Assembly: GCF_042100115.1 (NCBI RefSeq)
Contig: NC_091274.1
Span: 2,852,001 to 2,916,000, forward strand
DNA from: Alternaria dauci
Taxonomy: Eukaryota; Ascomycota; Dothideomycetes; Pleosporales; Pleosporaceae
Length of the DNA stretch: 64,000 nt
Direction: 5' to 3'
A program made the translations under genes and the position numbers. The first letter of the stretch is position 1. Each line of letters starts with the position of its first letter. Shown piece by piece: positions 1 through 10,400 of the stretch. The notes under the pieces are model-generated. The model ran no database searches and was not told the origin of the DNA. It saw only the letters and a program-made list of their open reading frames with translations.

Positions 1-767
1 TGGGGAGGTGGCGTGTGTTGAGCCGGATAAGAGCTTCCAACTACGCCCATCTGCTGTCCAGCATATTGGCTCTGTTCATGGACAGACACCTGAGGCTGGC
101 CTGGCGAAGTCTGTCCATGTTCGTATTGCCCCTGCGCCTGTGTCTGCTCCGCGTTGCCTCCACCTTGACCATATTGCCATGCTGTGTGCGTAGTGCCAGT
201 GACCGGTGGTTGCGACGCGTATGATTGGTAACTCGGCGCAGGGCTCGTCTGTTGTGGGAAGTAATTGTTCTGTCCCGAGTGGCCTGACACGGGCGTCGAG
301 CTGTTGAAGTGCTGGTACGGAGACTGCTGCGAAGAGGGGTACGCGTTCGGCGTCTGGGACGGAGGTTGATGCTGCTGTTGGCCCCATTGCTGTGATTGCG
401 ACTGGGGAGTGAAGCCTTGACCCTGGGGTTGCGGGTACGATTGGTTCTGGTTCTGGTTCTGGTTCTGCTGCCCGTAATGATTCTGGTAGTTGTGGTAGTT
501 CTGGAGATGCTGGGGTGGGCCTGCTGAAGGCTTGTTTCCGAGCTTGGAGCTTATCGTCTTGCCCAGCTTGTTCAACATTGGCTTGCCTGTCGTGACGGCC
601 TGCTCATACCGCTGATTAAGCATCTGACCGAATCCGCCAACACCCTTTTGTGATTGACTTGATGCCCCATATGTCGTCGCATTGGGCTGATAGCTCGGTG
701 GCTGCTGGGTGCCCTGGGCCGGAGGAGCATAGGGCCCTGGCGAAGGCATCGAGTTGTATTGCGACAT
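1..767 (-). CDS. Gln/Pro-rich low-complexity protein, 3' end outside window
   Basis: An open frame runs from an ATG at 767 down to base 1 without a stop, so at least 255 residues are present and the C-terminus lies beyond the window. The first residues are MSQYNSMPSPGPYAPPAQG. The only non-repetitive stretch is about residues 40-80 (Gly-Val-Gly-Gly-Phe-Gly, then a Lys-rich helix-like part with MLNKLGKTISSKLG). The rest is dominated by Gln, Asn, Ser, Pro and Tyr, including a run of Asn-Gln pairs encoded by a hexanucleotide repeat at 443-466. This is the composition of disordered, prion-like fungal proteins. I do not recognise a family and assign no function. No intron is needed in the visible part. 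Confidence 0.7.
   Translation of the reverse strand, partial: MSQYNSMPSPGPYAPPAQGTQQPPSYQPNATTYGASSQSQKGVGGFGQMLNQRYEQAVTTGKPMLNKLGKTISSKLGNKPSAGPPQHLQNYHNYQNHYGQQNQNQNQNQSYPQPQGQGFTPQSQSQQWGQQQHQPPSQTPNAYPSSQQSPYQHFNSSTPVSGHSGQNNYFPQQTSPAPSYQSYASQPPVTGTTHTAWQYGQGGGNAEQTQAQGQYEHGQTSPGQPQVSVHEQSQYAGQQMGVVGSSYPAQHTPPP
443..466. repeat. Hexanucleotide microsatellite (GGTTCT)x4
   Basis: Four head-to-tail copies of GGTTCT lie in frame inside the Gln-rich coding region and encode alternating Asn-Gln on the minus strand. The array is expected to be length-variable between isolates. Confidence 0.9.
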
Positions 768-1209
768 GGTGCCTACGACGCGATATCGGTGAGCTCTTGA
801 GGGTAAGCAGAGCGCGTCTCCCGTGGACAAGAGACATCCCGATGCTGCGCCCAAGGCCCGCCGCGGCAGATGAGCATCAGCCGCACCGTACCGCATACGA
901 CGCTTGGCGGCGATCCGTCGAGCCTAGGGTTAGCGAGGTCATTATCGTTAGTACGATGATCAAAATATGTCAACTGTGCGAAGGTATGAAGCAATGTCTC
1001 GATTGAAGTCACGATAGCCGATAGTGGCATGTTTGGTGTTGCCCAGAGATGTGGATTACTTTGCGGAAGTGACGGCATGCTTGGACCCTGGAAGCTGCAG
1101 CGTGCGGACCGAAGCGGCCACCCGTCAGAACACCACCCTGCCATAACATCGTGATTAAGATTAAAACATGGCATTATCGGATATCTTGCATCTACACAAA
1201 ACGACTGCA
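768..1209. other. Intergenic, no gene seen
   Basis: This stretch separates the start of the Gln-rich gene from the 3' end of the dehydrogenase gene and should hold the promoter of the former and the 3' UTR of the latter. Short frames on both strands show no signal peptide, family motif or splice-consistent extension. Confidence 0.6.
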
Positions 1210-2405
1210 TCAATGGATGGCGGAGTCTACACGACTCATACTTCCGACTTCTACCAGAATCTTGACCTGGTTCTCCTTGTCGTGGATCAAAGTCTTAATC
1301 CCGCCTTCGACTAGATCCTCCAGACTGATCTTGCTCGTAATCATCCTCATAGGCTTCAAAGTACCTACAAGTATGTCAGCGACTGGGCATTTTGAATCTT
1401 GCCTACGTTACAACTTACCAGCAGCCAAATGCTCAATAACCGCCTCAAGGTCCTTTCTTTGATAGCCCAAGACGGCAGTATAGTGCGCCTCTCGGACCAC
1501 AAGCATGTTGGGATTGAACGGCACCTCCTTCTCCCAGATCGCCACGTTCACGACCGTACCTCGGGCCCGTACCGATTTGCAAGCAGTCGTAAGACTCGCT
1601 GGTACGCCGGCGCAGTCGAACACCACATCCGGCCCGTCCCTACCGCTAAGCGCCTTGCTCATCTTGACAACGTCGTACGTCTTCGGGCAGAGGACATGAT
1701 GAGCACCAAACTCTCTTGCGTAGCGCTGCCGTGCGCCGGACACCTCGCTCACGATAATCTTCCTTGTGCCGAGTGCGACCAGACATTGAACAATTGCGAG
1801 CCCAATTGGTCCGCCACCAAGAATCATGACGACGGACTCAGGTGTGAGTGGAGCAGCGGAGACGGCATGCCATGCGACACCAAGGGGCTCTACCAGCGCA
1901 CCAACGTCAAGCGGTACGTTGTTGGGTAAATTTAGCACCGCACCCTCAGGCACAACAACGGAGTCGCTCAGGCCGCCACCTCCTCCTGAAAGCCCGATGA
2001 AGCCACCGTTCTCGCATACGTTCTCCGAGCCCGCTCTGCATGCATTGCATTTCCCGCAATATATCGTCGGCTGGACCACAACGTTTTGGCCCACGGTAAA
2101 GCCCGAATCATACGATCCTACTTCAGTGATGATTCCCGAGAACTCATGCCCCAGGGTAATAGGAATCGTCTCCTTCGTACACGGGTGCGGTGTCGTCGGT
2201 GCAAAGTTGGGTCCGCTGAGGTATTCATGGAGATCGGTACCACAGATACCTACGAAGGCCGGGGCGACCTTCTTATCATCAGCCATCGTACGCACAACCC
2301 ATCGAAACGCAAACCACGTACCCTGACTTGTCCCACACCACACTTCTGTTCCTCCACATCCTCAATCCGAATATCTTCTTTTCCGTAGTATCGTGCTGCG
2401 CGCAT
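1210..2405 (-). CDS. Zinc-dependent alcohol dehydrogenase (butanediol/sorbitol dehydrogenase type)
   Basis: Medium-chain dehydrogenase of 362 residues, NAD(P)-dependent and probably cytosolic, oxidising a polyol or 2,3-butanediol. Exons are 2405-2322, 2268-1419 and 1364-1210, with introns of 53 and 54 bases that keep the frame. The N-terminus begins MRAARYYGKEDIRIEDVEE, the usual start of this family. Zinc-site signatures are visible: GICGTDLHEYL (catalytic Cys), GHEFSG (catalytic His-Glu), and the structural cysteine cluster CGKCNACRAGSENVC. The nucleotide-binding turn is seen as GGGPIGL. An in-frame ATG further upstream (2453) would add 16 residues unlike the family, so I prefer 2405. The precise substrate cannot be read from sequence. 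Confidence 0.9.
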
Positions 2406-3909
2406 GCTGTAGGTCTCGCTTCTGTCCGTGTCCCCCCAGTTCGGTAGGCCCATAGCTCAGCGGGGGCGTCGCACTGCTCACGAGCAACGACCGTATTTAC
2501 GAATGCGCTCTCAATGGCAGACATGACCTCCGCTTTTTCTACTAGGTGGGTAGTGGCCTCGGTTCCGCTTCTCAGAAACTTTGCGCACAGCCCCCGTCGT
2601 ACATGTGATGCAGAGGTACCCACTGTGACCAGCTGTGCCGCTTGCTGTGTACATATACATAAGCTCTGCATCTACTTGGCCCAGCCCGAAGCTTCCAGGC
2701 GTCATGTGGCGTAGCGGCTCGCACAAGAGGGCCGCATCCGCTTGAGTGGTCGGATGTGGGGGCTTGGGTGTCTTGATATCAGGAAATGTCTCTGTACTTC
2801 CCGTATGTCCGGTTCTTAGCGGCTCCATGCGAGTTTCTTTGGTGGAATTGGCGGGTGGAGATTGTGCGAGGCTAGGTTTGCGGGGGCGGGGAAATTGTGG
2901 GTTGCTGAGCTGGGCTCTTCTTCGCTACTATGATTCGGACTCTTCCACCACGGTCTTTTCGTGGCGTATCAAATTCCATTTTTGATTCTACTCGTCGAAA
3001 GATCAACCTCAAAGCTTGTCGATTACGATGTTGGTTTGATGCAGAGAATCACGTCTTTCCCAGCTGGATTCGGCACCCTCAATAGATGCATCAGCGTGCC
3101 ATTGGTATGTATCGCGAAAATCTCAGGGATGTATTTTAGGTGCAAACGACATGCGAAACAGAAAATTCAGGTCTCATTGTAGAAGAACACCTTGGGACAA
3201 GGAATTGCAGAGCAGGAAGAGGAGATGCCTAGGCAACGATAATTGCCGCTTGTGGTGGGGTTCACACAGCCACCGTAAGCGCAACACCATCGATTTGTCT
3301 CAACACACGCAAATCGGATTTATCGTTCCTTTGCTCGCATCCACGAAGATATCATGGACACACGGGACGATAACCTGAGCCTTCGACGACGGGCCAAGCT
3401 TTTCACGTGCGCATGCTGGAATGCTGCTACTTAGACTACCACAGAGAAAGTTGGGCAGGGTGCCAGAGCGACTACAAGCTGTTACTTTGCAACTAGAAGG
3501 ATACGAATTGCAATCAACGGAATACCAGGATGAGAAGGAGATTTTTGAGTCCAGGCTTCTCTTAGGCGCCCAACTGGCATGCAGGTGTCGCGCACATGAC
3601 GAGGAATGCAACCTTGCATACTCCCGGGGTCTCATGCACCAACACATCTGTATATCAGCTTATCTCGTCGCCAGCTACCGCGAAGCCGTACACATGGTCA
3701 TTTGACGAGTGTAAGGTGTAAACCACATACTATCACCTTTCACCGGTGTTCGGGCTGTGTATCACTTGGCAGGGGTATTGTTGCCTGATGTCACATCTTG
3801 CGAGCCGATCCGCAGCAGCTGCGCCACTGTTTTGAGATTTGAAAAAAAAGCACTCATATCTACAGTACACATCCTCGTGTCCTCACTCCTACGGCATATC
3901 GACAACGCA
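2406..3909. other. Divergent intergenic region, no supported gene
   Basis: About 1.5 kb lies between two divergently transcribed genes and should contain both promoters. Short open frames exist (for example 94 codons at 3421-3705), but none has a recognisable motif, signal peptide or splice partner. I see no transposon ends. Confidence 0.55.
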
Positions 3910-4877
3910 ATGTCGGTACTTCAACCAGTCAAGGACGCTATACGGTGTCTATGGCACGACAACCCCACCGTGCGCTTCTGCTGCAAAAGCATCACATGTC
4001 CTCTCCTCGGCCCTTGTTACTACCTACAGGCAAGAAATTACCACAGCTGCGTCAAGAACAGATACGGCGAATCCAGGAGACAGCTAGAGCGGTATGCAGT
4101 CTTGGCTGATATAGAGCACCGGAGACGTATCCGGCGAGTGGGGAAGAGAAAGAGGAGCGTATCCATTGATGGAAAACCGTGGTGTAAAAAGACGAAGGAC
4201 CAGTCACAAAGCTCATTCTTTGCAAAGCTCCCTGTAGAGTTGAGATTGAAGATATACGAGATGGTGTTATGTGATCAAGAAGAGTTTGGTATGAAGTTCG
4301 ATGAAGAGGAACCTTGGGATTATTGGAATGTGAGAGCAGCACCAGGCTGTGATATCCAGGTGTTGAGAGTTTGCAAGAAATTGTTGGTTTCCTGTCTGCC
4401 TTTCTCAATACTTTGGAGCTTGCCGCTAATGGGAATCACAGCTACCGTGAGGCCATCACGACACTCTACTCGAAAAACACCTTCAGATTCGACTCCTACA
4501 ATCTGCTTTCCATCTTCATGTCCACAATACCTCCGCAGCGCCTTGCCTCCATACGACATGTCGTACTTAGCATCACGCTCTTCTGGAATCGTTCTGATGG
4601 ATTTACTGGGCGGTACAGAGATTTGATCCCACTACTAAAGGAAATGCAAGGCCTCCGAGACGTATGTCTGAGGTACCGTTTGCGGGAAAATAGTTACGTG
4701 ATACATCCCCGCTCAGGCGACTTTACGCTTCTAGAGTGGCTGGAAGAAGAGGAGAGACCAAGAGGATATGCGTTGTTTTACGAGATGCTGGAGGTTCAGA
4801 CGGGACCAGAAATTGGTGGTATGCTGTTCGATCGATGGGCTGTAGGCGAAAGAAGGAATATCGAGATGAAGCAGTGA
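3910..4877 (+). CDS. F-box-like / DUF7730-type fungal protein
   Basis: Protein of 302 residues from exons 3910-4382 and 4442-4877. The 59-base intron (GTTGGT...CACAG) joins RVCKKF to YREAITTLYS. The central LPVELRLKIYEMVL resembles the F-box-like start of the DUF7730 group, which is greatly expanded in Dothideomycetes. It is followed by the usual VCKKxYREAxxxLYSxNTFxF block and a stretch about the heights of hydrophobic strands (IRHVVLSITLF). The N-terminal 95 residues are basic and cysteine-containing and not family-typical; a start at 3757 in the same frame is possible but gives a poorer N-terminus. Members are thought to be adaptor-like proteins, but their partners are unknown. No function beyond that is claimed. 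Confidence 0.75.
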
Positions 4878-5352
4878 CGGCTATCGATCTGCTGATTGTC
4901 AGACAAAGATGAGTTTGGCTTGAATCCGGGCTTGATTCTAGACGTGTTGAGTAAATGACAGTAGATCCAATCTGCAACCTTTCCGATCAACGCCAATCGA
5001 CTGGTTGACGAGCAAGAAAAAAGCCATCGGCGCATGGCCAAGACTAAGCTCCAGTCTTTGCGATATACAACAGTCTTAAATCGGAAGAAGGTACTTTTTG
5101 TGATCTGCTTCAAGTAGCTTCTGACGATGCAGATGTAACGCTCTTCTAACATATCAATCACTGTGTGACGATGTAGGCCACTGTATACTGTATGGCGCGT
5201 CTCTATTTGGGCCCAATCATCAAGTAGCTCTGAGCTAGCTGTTATCAGAGGATGTGTAATGTCACAGGTCACTCAAGCTCGGAATACATACGCGAATCTC
5301 GATCAACACGGTACATTCGTTTTGGTACGTCTGCTATGTTCGCCCACACCAT
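4878..5352. other. Convergent intergenic region, no gene seen
   Basis: The stretch lies between the 3' ends of the DUF7730-type gene and the LysM gene. A 158-codon minus-strand frame overlaps it and the end of the upstream gene, but shows no family features. Confidence 0.55.
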
Positions 5353-6547
5353 TCACACGCCAACACAGGTGTACGTCTTGGCCCACATGTTCTTACAATC
5401 CGGGCCCACGCCAGAGTTCCACTTGACGAAGTCTGCTAGACTAATGCGATTATAGCTAGTAATCTGGCTACAGACGACCCCCGTCTCAGCGTAATGAAAC
5501 TTCTTGCAGTTGGTGATCATGCCTGGTTGCGTTGGCTGAGGTGTCTGAATGCTGTTTCCTGCGCTCGTGGTTGGTGTAGGTGTCGTTGTTGGCGCTACTG
5601 TGCCTCCAATAACGCCCACACACACGTTCACGTTTGCTTGCATACCCGTACAGTCGCTCTTGACAGTTGGATTCCATGTCACGAAGTCGGTGAGGGTAAT
5701 TTTTTGGAAGCTAATGACCTGCCCACACGTTACACCTTGGGCAATCCAATGAAATCTCCCACAGTTGGTAACCATCCCAGGTTGAGTGGGTTGTGGGGTT
5801 GCTACGCCATTTCCTGGGGTGGTAGTAGGGGACGGCTTAGTAGAGATCGTAGTTGGTGTTGTTGTTGTTGTTCCTCCAATGACGCCTACGCAGACATTCA
5901 CGTTTGCTTGCATGCCTGTACAATCGTTGCCAACGGTCGGGTTCCATCTTACGAAATCGACAAGCGTGATCTTCTGGAAGCTGATAACCTGCCCACACGT
6001 AACACCTTGGGCAATCCAATGAAATCTCCCACAGTTGGTAATCATCCCAGGTTGAGTGGGTTGAGGCGTGACAACACCATTACCAGCACTTGTAGTAGAG
6101 GATGCGATCGACTTCGTGGAGCTGCTGGAAATCTTCGCCGTAGATGTCGGTATCGGATTGCTAGAAGTTGTAGGTGTTTGAGAAGTGGCCATCGGAGGGG
6201 TTTCAAAAAGCGCCTCGACGCAGTAAGATATTCCACTGGCCAAGCCCTCACAATTGGGTCCAATGGAGGGATTCTGACCAATATCAGTACCCCTTCGTCA
6301 CAAAATCGATGCATCATGAGGAAGAGCGTACCCAACGACGGAAATCCTGCAGATTCGTAAAGTTATCCTCAAGCATCGGCTCACAGGGCAAAGATCCATC
6401 GTAGTCAATCCACCACGTACACTCTTTAGTGGTATCTTCATTATATGGAAAGCCGGGAGTGCTGTCTTGATGCCTAATCGTCAAGGCATGAGACGAAAGG
6501 AGACAAGAGGTGGCGAAGAGGAGCATCAAGTTCTTGGAGAAAGGCAT
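5353..6547 (-). CDS. Secreted LysM protein with four LysM-like modules (chitin-binding effector candidate)
   Basis: Secreted protein of 378 residues from exons 6547-6332 and 6273-5353; the 58-base intron lies inside the first module and joins DFRRW to NPSIGPNCEG. A signal peptide covers about residues 1-21 (MPFSKNLMLLFATSCLLSSHA). Module 1 (residues about 43-95) is divergent. Modules 2 and 3 are almost identical to each other (both contain FHWIAQGVTCGQVISFQKIT and end in NVCVGVIGGT), and module 4 is more distant. Ser/Thr/Pro-rich linkers separate them. There is no catalytic domain, so it belongs to the LysM-only proteins, which bind chitin oligomers; in plant pathogens some of these hide chitin from the host or protect hyphae. 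That role here is inference. A start at 6613 is possible in frame. Confidence 0.88.
5603..6062. repeat. Internal direct duplication of one LysM unit (5603-5792 and 5873-6062)
   Basis: Two stretches of about 190 bases, offset by 270 bases, are nearly identical, including a long perfectly matching block around the codons for GRFHWIAQGVTCGQV. They encode LysM modules 3 and 2. High DNA-level identity, rather than only protein similarity, points to a recent duplication or gene conversion. Confidence 0.85.
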
Positions 6548-7401
6548 GCTAAGCAAGAGAACAATAAGACTTTTAAAACAGGAGAAAAGCGTACTTGTGA
6601 AAGTCCGCGTCACTTCACCAGCGGATATGATCAGTGCCTTTATATTGGTTCGTCTTCAACTGGTAGTCCAATCTCATCATCGTGTATACAACTACTGTGC
6701 ATTTGCAGCTTTTCCAATAGCAGATAGGGGTACGTGGACAAATCTCTTGGAAGCATGAGGTACCAAGAGCCAGCCAAGCACAACTGAGCGCCAGGAATGG
6801 ACATAAGTGGCTCCTTGCATCCGTATTGTTGGCTAGTATGCATCGTTTCTGTCGGCCCATGGCTACCCTAATATCGAGCAGCTTGGCACGATCAACCACA
6901 CCGTGATATACGTGACGCACCGCACTATCGATTCTCAGGGTTGCCCAGATATGGACTCCTGGTGGGATTCCAGACGAAGCGCCATGGAGACGCCGGGCGG
7001 AATTAGGCCACATACGGCAGGTAATCCTCCAATGCGAGTATGTGAGATAGGGGGTGGGGGGGCCTAGATAATGCCCAGGTGTGAAGATTTGCAAACAGCG
7101 GGTCGCACAGGATGGGTAGTTAGTCAAAGCGCCAGGCAGATACGCAGTGGGTTGCAGGCGCCGAGCATCAACTGCTCATTGATTGTAGGGCCCAGACTGC
7201 TCATAGCGCAGGCCGTTGACAGCTTGGGCGTGGAACTTGTTCAATAAGTGGCATGCTTCTGATTTCCTATTTACTACGTAGTATTGAATGGCCTGTCTTC
7301 CAAAGACCTACATAAACGGATACGGCAGTCGAAGAGGAAAGCTAGAAGTGTGTAGAGGATTTACAAAGACATAGTGTATAAGAAAGCTTGGTGAAGAACC
7401 A
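6548..7401. other. LysM gene upstream region and chitinase 3' UTR
   Basis: The region separates the chitinase stop from the LysM start, both genes being on the minus strand. A 170-codon frame covers much of it, but it runs through the TATA box and has no family features, so I take it as chance. Confidence 0.5.
6639..6645 (-). promoter_or_regulatory. TATA box of the LysM gene
   Basis: TATAAAG on the minus strand lies about 92 bases upstream of the ATG at 6547, directly preceded by a CCAAT-like block (CCAATATAAAG). Position and sequence fit a core promoter. Confidence 0.55.
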
Positions 7402-10400
7402 TCAAGAACCATTCGACCCCTGAACGTATGCGGCCCTGTAATCGTACGGCCCCGGATTGACTTGATACCATGGGTCGAACGTGAGAATGGCGAATCCTGG
7501 GTCCTGCGCCTGCCTCGCCTGATGCCAACACGGATTGGCAGCTAAGCCAGAATCACCCCAGTTTGCATGTCCAGCTGGTGGTGGGGGTGCCTGCGGCCAT
7601 GAATTGAAGATGAACTCAGGCCGCTTGTCGACAGTCAGGATGGCATGAGTTTCCGTGGCATCTTTCCTAACCACGACAGTCTTTTTGTTGTTGTCATTCG
7701 CAATTCCCTTCTTCATGTCAGCTTCGGAGAGCTCTTCTACCAGAGGTCGGAAGCAGACGCCCTTCCAAAGTCGTCCACCTGCCCCATTATCTTTCCGCGG
7801 AAGGAAGCGGACTGCTTGGCCGTTCATGTTTCTCCCGCCTTGGACGAAGGCGGGGTCATTTGGTCTTAGCAAGTAGGCTGGTGGAAACTCATCTTTCTCG
7901 CAGCCGTTGTTGTCGACGTCTTTCAAGGATTTGTAGTAGTTGTTGTTCTGCCAACCATCACCCTTGTGTTGGTCAGACCAGCTGTTTGTAGCAACACCGT
8001 GGAATCGATGTGCGGTTGTAGCCGCCTCGGGGGGACAAGTCAATGTCGCCCAAGCACGGTTGGCTTGAATGGCGGAGGAATAATGGTAGCACGCTTGCTT
8101 AGCTGCTGCTGGACACGCTACCTTGTGCTCAGACTTCTGGGCATTCTGCGCATAGACAAGTGAGACAACGATCTCGTCGTTAGTCACGGTCTGATCGTTC
8201 TTGTCACAGGTCAGTTTCCGGATGGTATTCTTCCCGTCGCCCATGCGTCGCTCTTTCTTTGCGGTTGGAATGCTGCATTTCGCTTTGCCATTGCTGGTTC
8301 GTTTTGGTGCGCGAGGAGTCGATTGATCGTCAGGGTTTCCATCGTCACCCTTCTTGCCGCTTCCCTTCTTGAGGTTCTTTGGTTGCTTGAAACTCGATAC
8401 ACCGTCGGCTACGGTACTCAGGATCTCGAAAGCCTTCTTAATTTCGTCAGGCACCAGGTCGGTTCCTCCGCAAGGGCTTAGCCACCAGTTGAAAGCATCC
8501 TCCGGTTTGTCGTCTTCTGCGTAGAGGTATGACGCCATTTGGGCGGCAGTGGTCGCCATGTCGAGTCCGGCATCCAGTATCTTGCCTACACCAGGTACAA
8601 ATTGGAGGCCAACATCGAGCACTGTTTTCAGGGATTGCATGATGATGTAGCAGCCAATCTAAAGAGGATGTTAGTCACTGTTTCGATAAACCCAGTTCTG
8701 TTCTCAAGACTAACCTGCGCAATCATAGGCATGGCCTCGAGCACTGTATCGGCTATCTCATTGAGGACCCAGTTGTCGCAAGAGCATTTGCCTCCAGCCA
8801 CCCAGTAGGAAGTTCCCGGTGGTTTTTGCCAGGGTATCTCCTTGGCACCTGGCCAGAAACCAATACAGCCGTAGTTCGTTGTCCTGCCCTCAGCTTTCGC
8901 AGCTTCAACCTGCGGTTTGCAGTAGTCGTAGCATTGCATAGCACTGGCGTCCCTCCTGGCAGGGTCTTTCCAGACAGCACAATTTTCGTCGTTCTCGCGT
9001 CTGACTTCGTCACCGTCGTTGACTTCTGCCAATTCCTCTTCATCGAAAATAATCTTGGGTTTCATCTCGCATATTGTTGTCGGACAGTAGCCACGCTTGC
9101 AAGCGAAGTTGCAGAGTCGATTGATGTCGACATCAACCGCTTCAATCGCTCTATAGTCGCCCTCCTTCACATCGCGATCCGGCACCAAGTCTCCTCTCTC
9201 GGTGCAATGGCATTGACTCTCGGGGCAGAATCCGAGCAGGCAAGTGAACTCGCAAAGTTCGCCAGAGTTGAGACTGATGTCTTCTCCACCCACACAACCC
9301 TCACCAGATTCGGGTCGTTCAGCTGGGGTGTCGATGTCTTCGTCGCCGAAGCTTTGCAAGTCGACAGCCCAGTCTATAGTGCCGGCGAAGTTGAGACCTC
9401 TCCAGGTTTCTCTTCGCTCTTCCTTCTTGTCAGGCGTCATATAGCTGACGTAGTCGCCATCGTAGATCATGATGTCCGAACTTGAATCATCGTCATGAAA
9501 GACCTGGACATTTTGGCCTTGCCTCAGTATCTCGGTAATCTCAGCATATGCAAGGTAGCCACCTGAAGCTGTGCATCGACCGGGCTTTGCGTCTGACTGT
9601 GTCCTTGAGCCGGTGAAGTCGCACATAGGCCCCCAGCATCCCTCGGAAGCCATATGAAATGATCTGCCGTAACTGGCTTCACCAACAAAGACCTTGTTGT
9701 TTGCCACGCCTGCTTTCGTGATCATTGAAAGCACGTTTGTGGTCTCAGTCAGGTTGACGTGACTTCGAATGCATTTGCCAGAATCGCATTGGTCGAAAGA
9801 GTTCGGGTTGCCATAATCCCACTGGCCATGCAAATCGTACGTCATGTAGACAATGTAATCGATTACGTCGGAAATCTTTTGGATGGGAAAAGCTTTGAGA
9901 TACCAGTATGAAGCTGGCGCAGCGATAGAAACCGATTTGTCAGGACCAAGATAGGATTTCAGCACTGTCAGAAATCGAAGGTAGTTCTGACCATCGGTCT
10001 CTTTCCCAATGGGTGATCCATTGACCATGATATCAGGAGCCTTGCGCAACGTCAGACAAGATCTAGAAAAATTCGCACGGAACAGTCATAACTTACACCT
10101 GGGTATTCCCAATCAATGTCGATTCCATCAATGCCTTCATCTTTGGCAAATTGCGCAAGATTGCGAGCGAATGTCTCTCGATTATCAATAATAGCACGCC
10201 GGATAATATTGTACGTAGCAGGTTCAGTGGAGTAAGCCCAACCACCGAAAGAAACAATGCGCTTGAGATTTAACTTCTTGAAATCTTCCCACTGCTTGTC
10301 GGGATCAGTGATGATGGGTTTCCAAGTATTTGGATCGATGCTGAGGGCCGGTCATTAGTCCGAGTCTCTATTACAAAAGGTAAGAATGAACACTTACTCG

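Noticed and set aside
3421..3705. 94-codon frame in the 2.4-3.9 kb gap
   Set aside because: No family, no signal peptide, no splice partner; may be chance.
5494..6360. 288-codon plus-strand frame opposite the LysM gene
   Set aside because: It is the complement of the duplicated LysM modules; its Cys/His richness is a by-product of the repeats.
6615..7127. 170-codon minus-strand frame upstream of the LysM gene
   Set aside because: It runs through the TATA box of the LysM gene, has no motif, and its composition is not coding-like.
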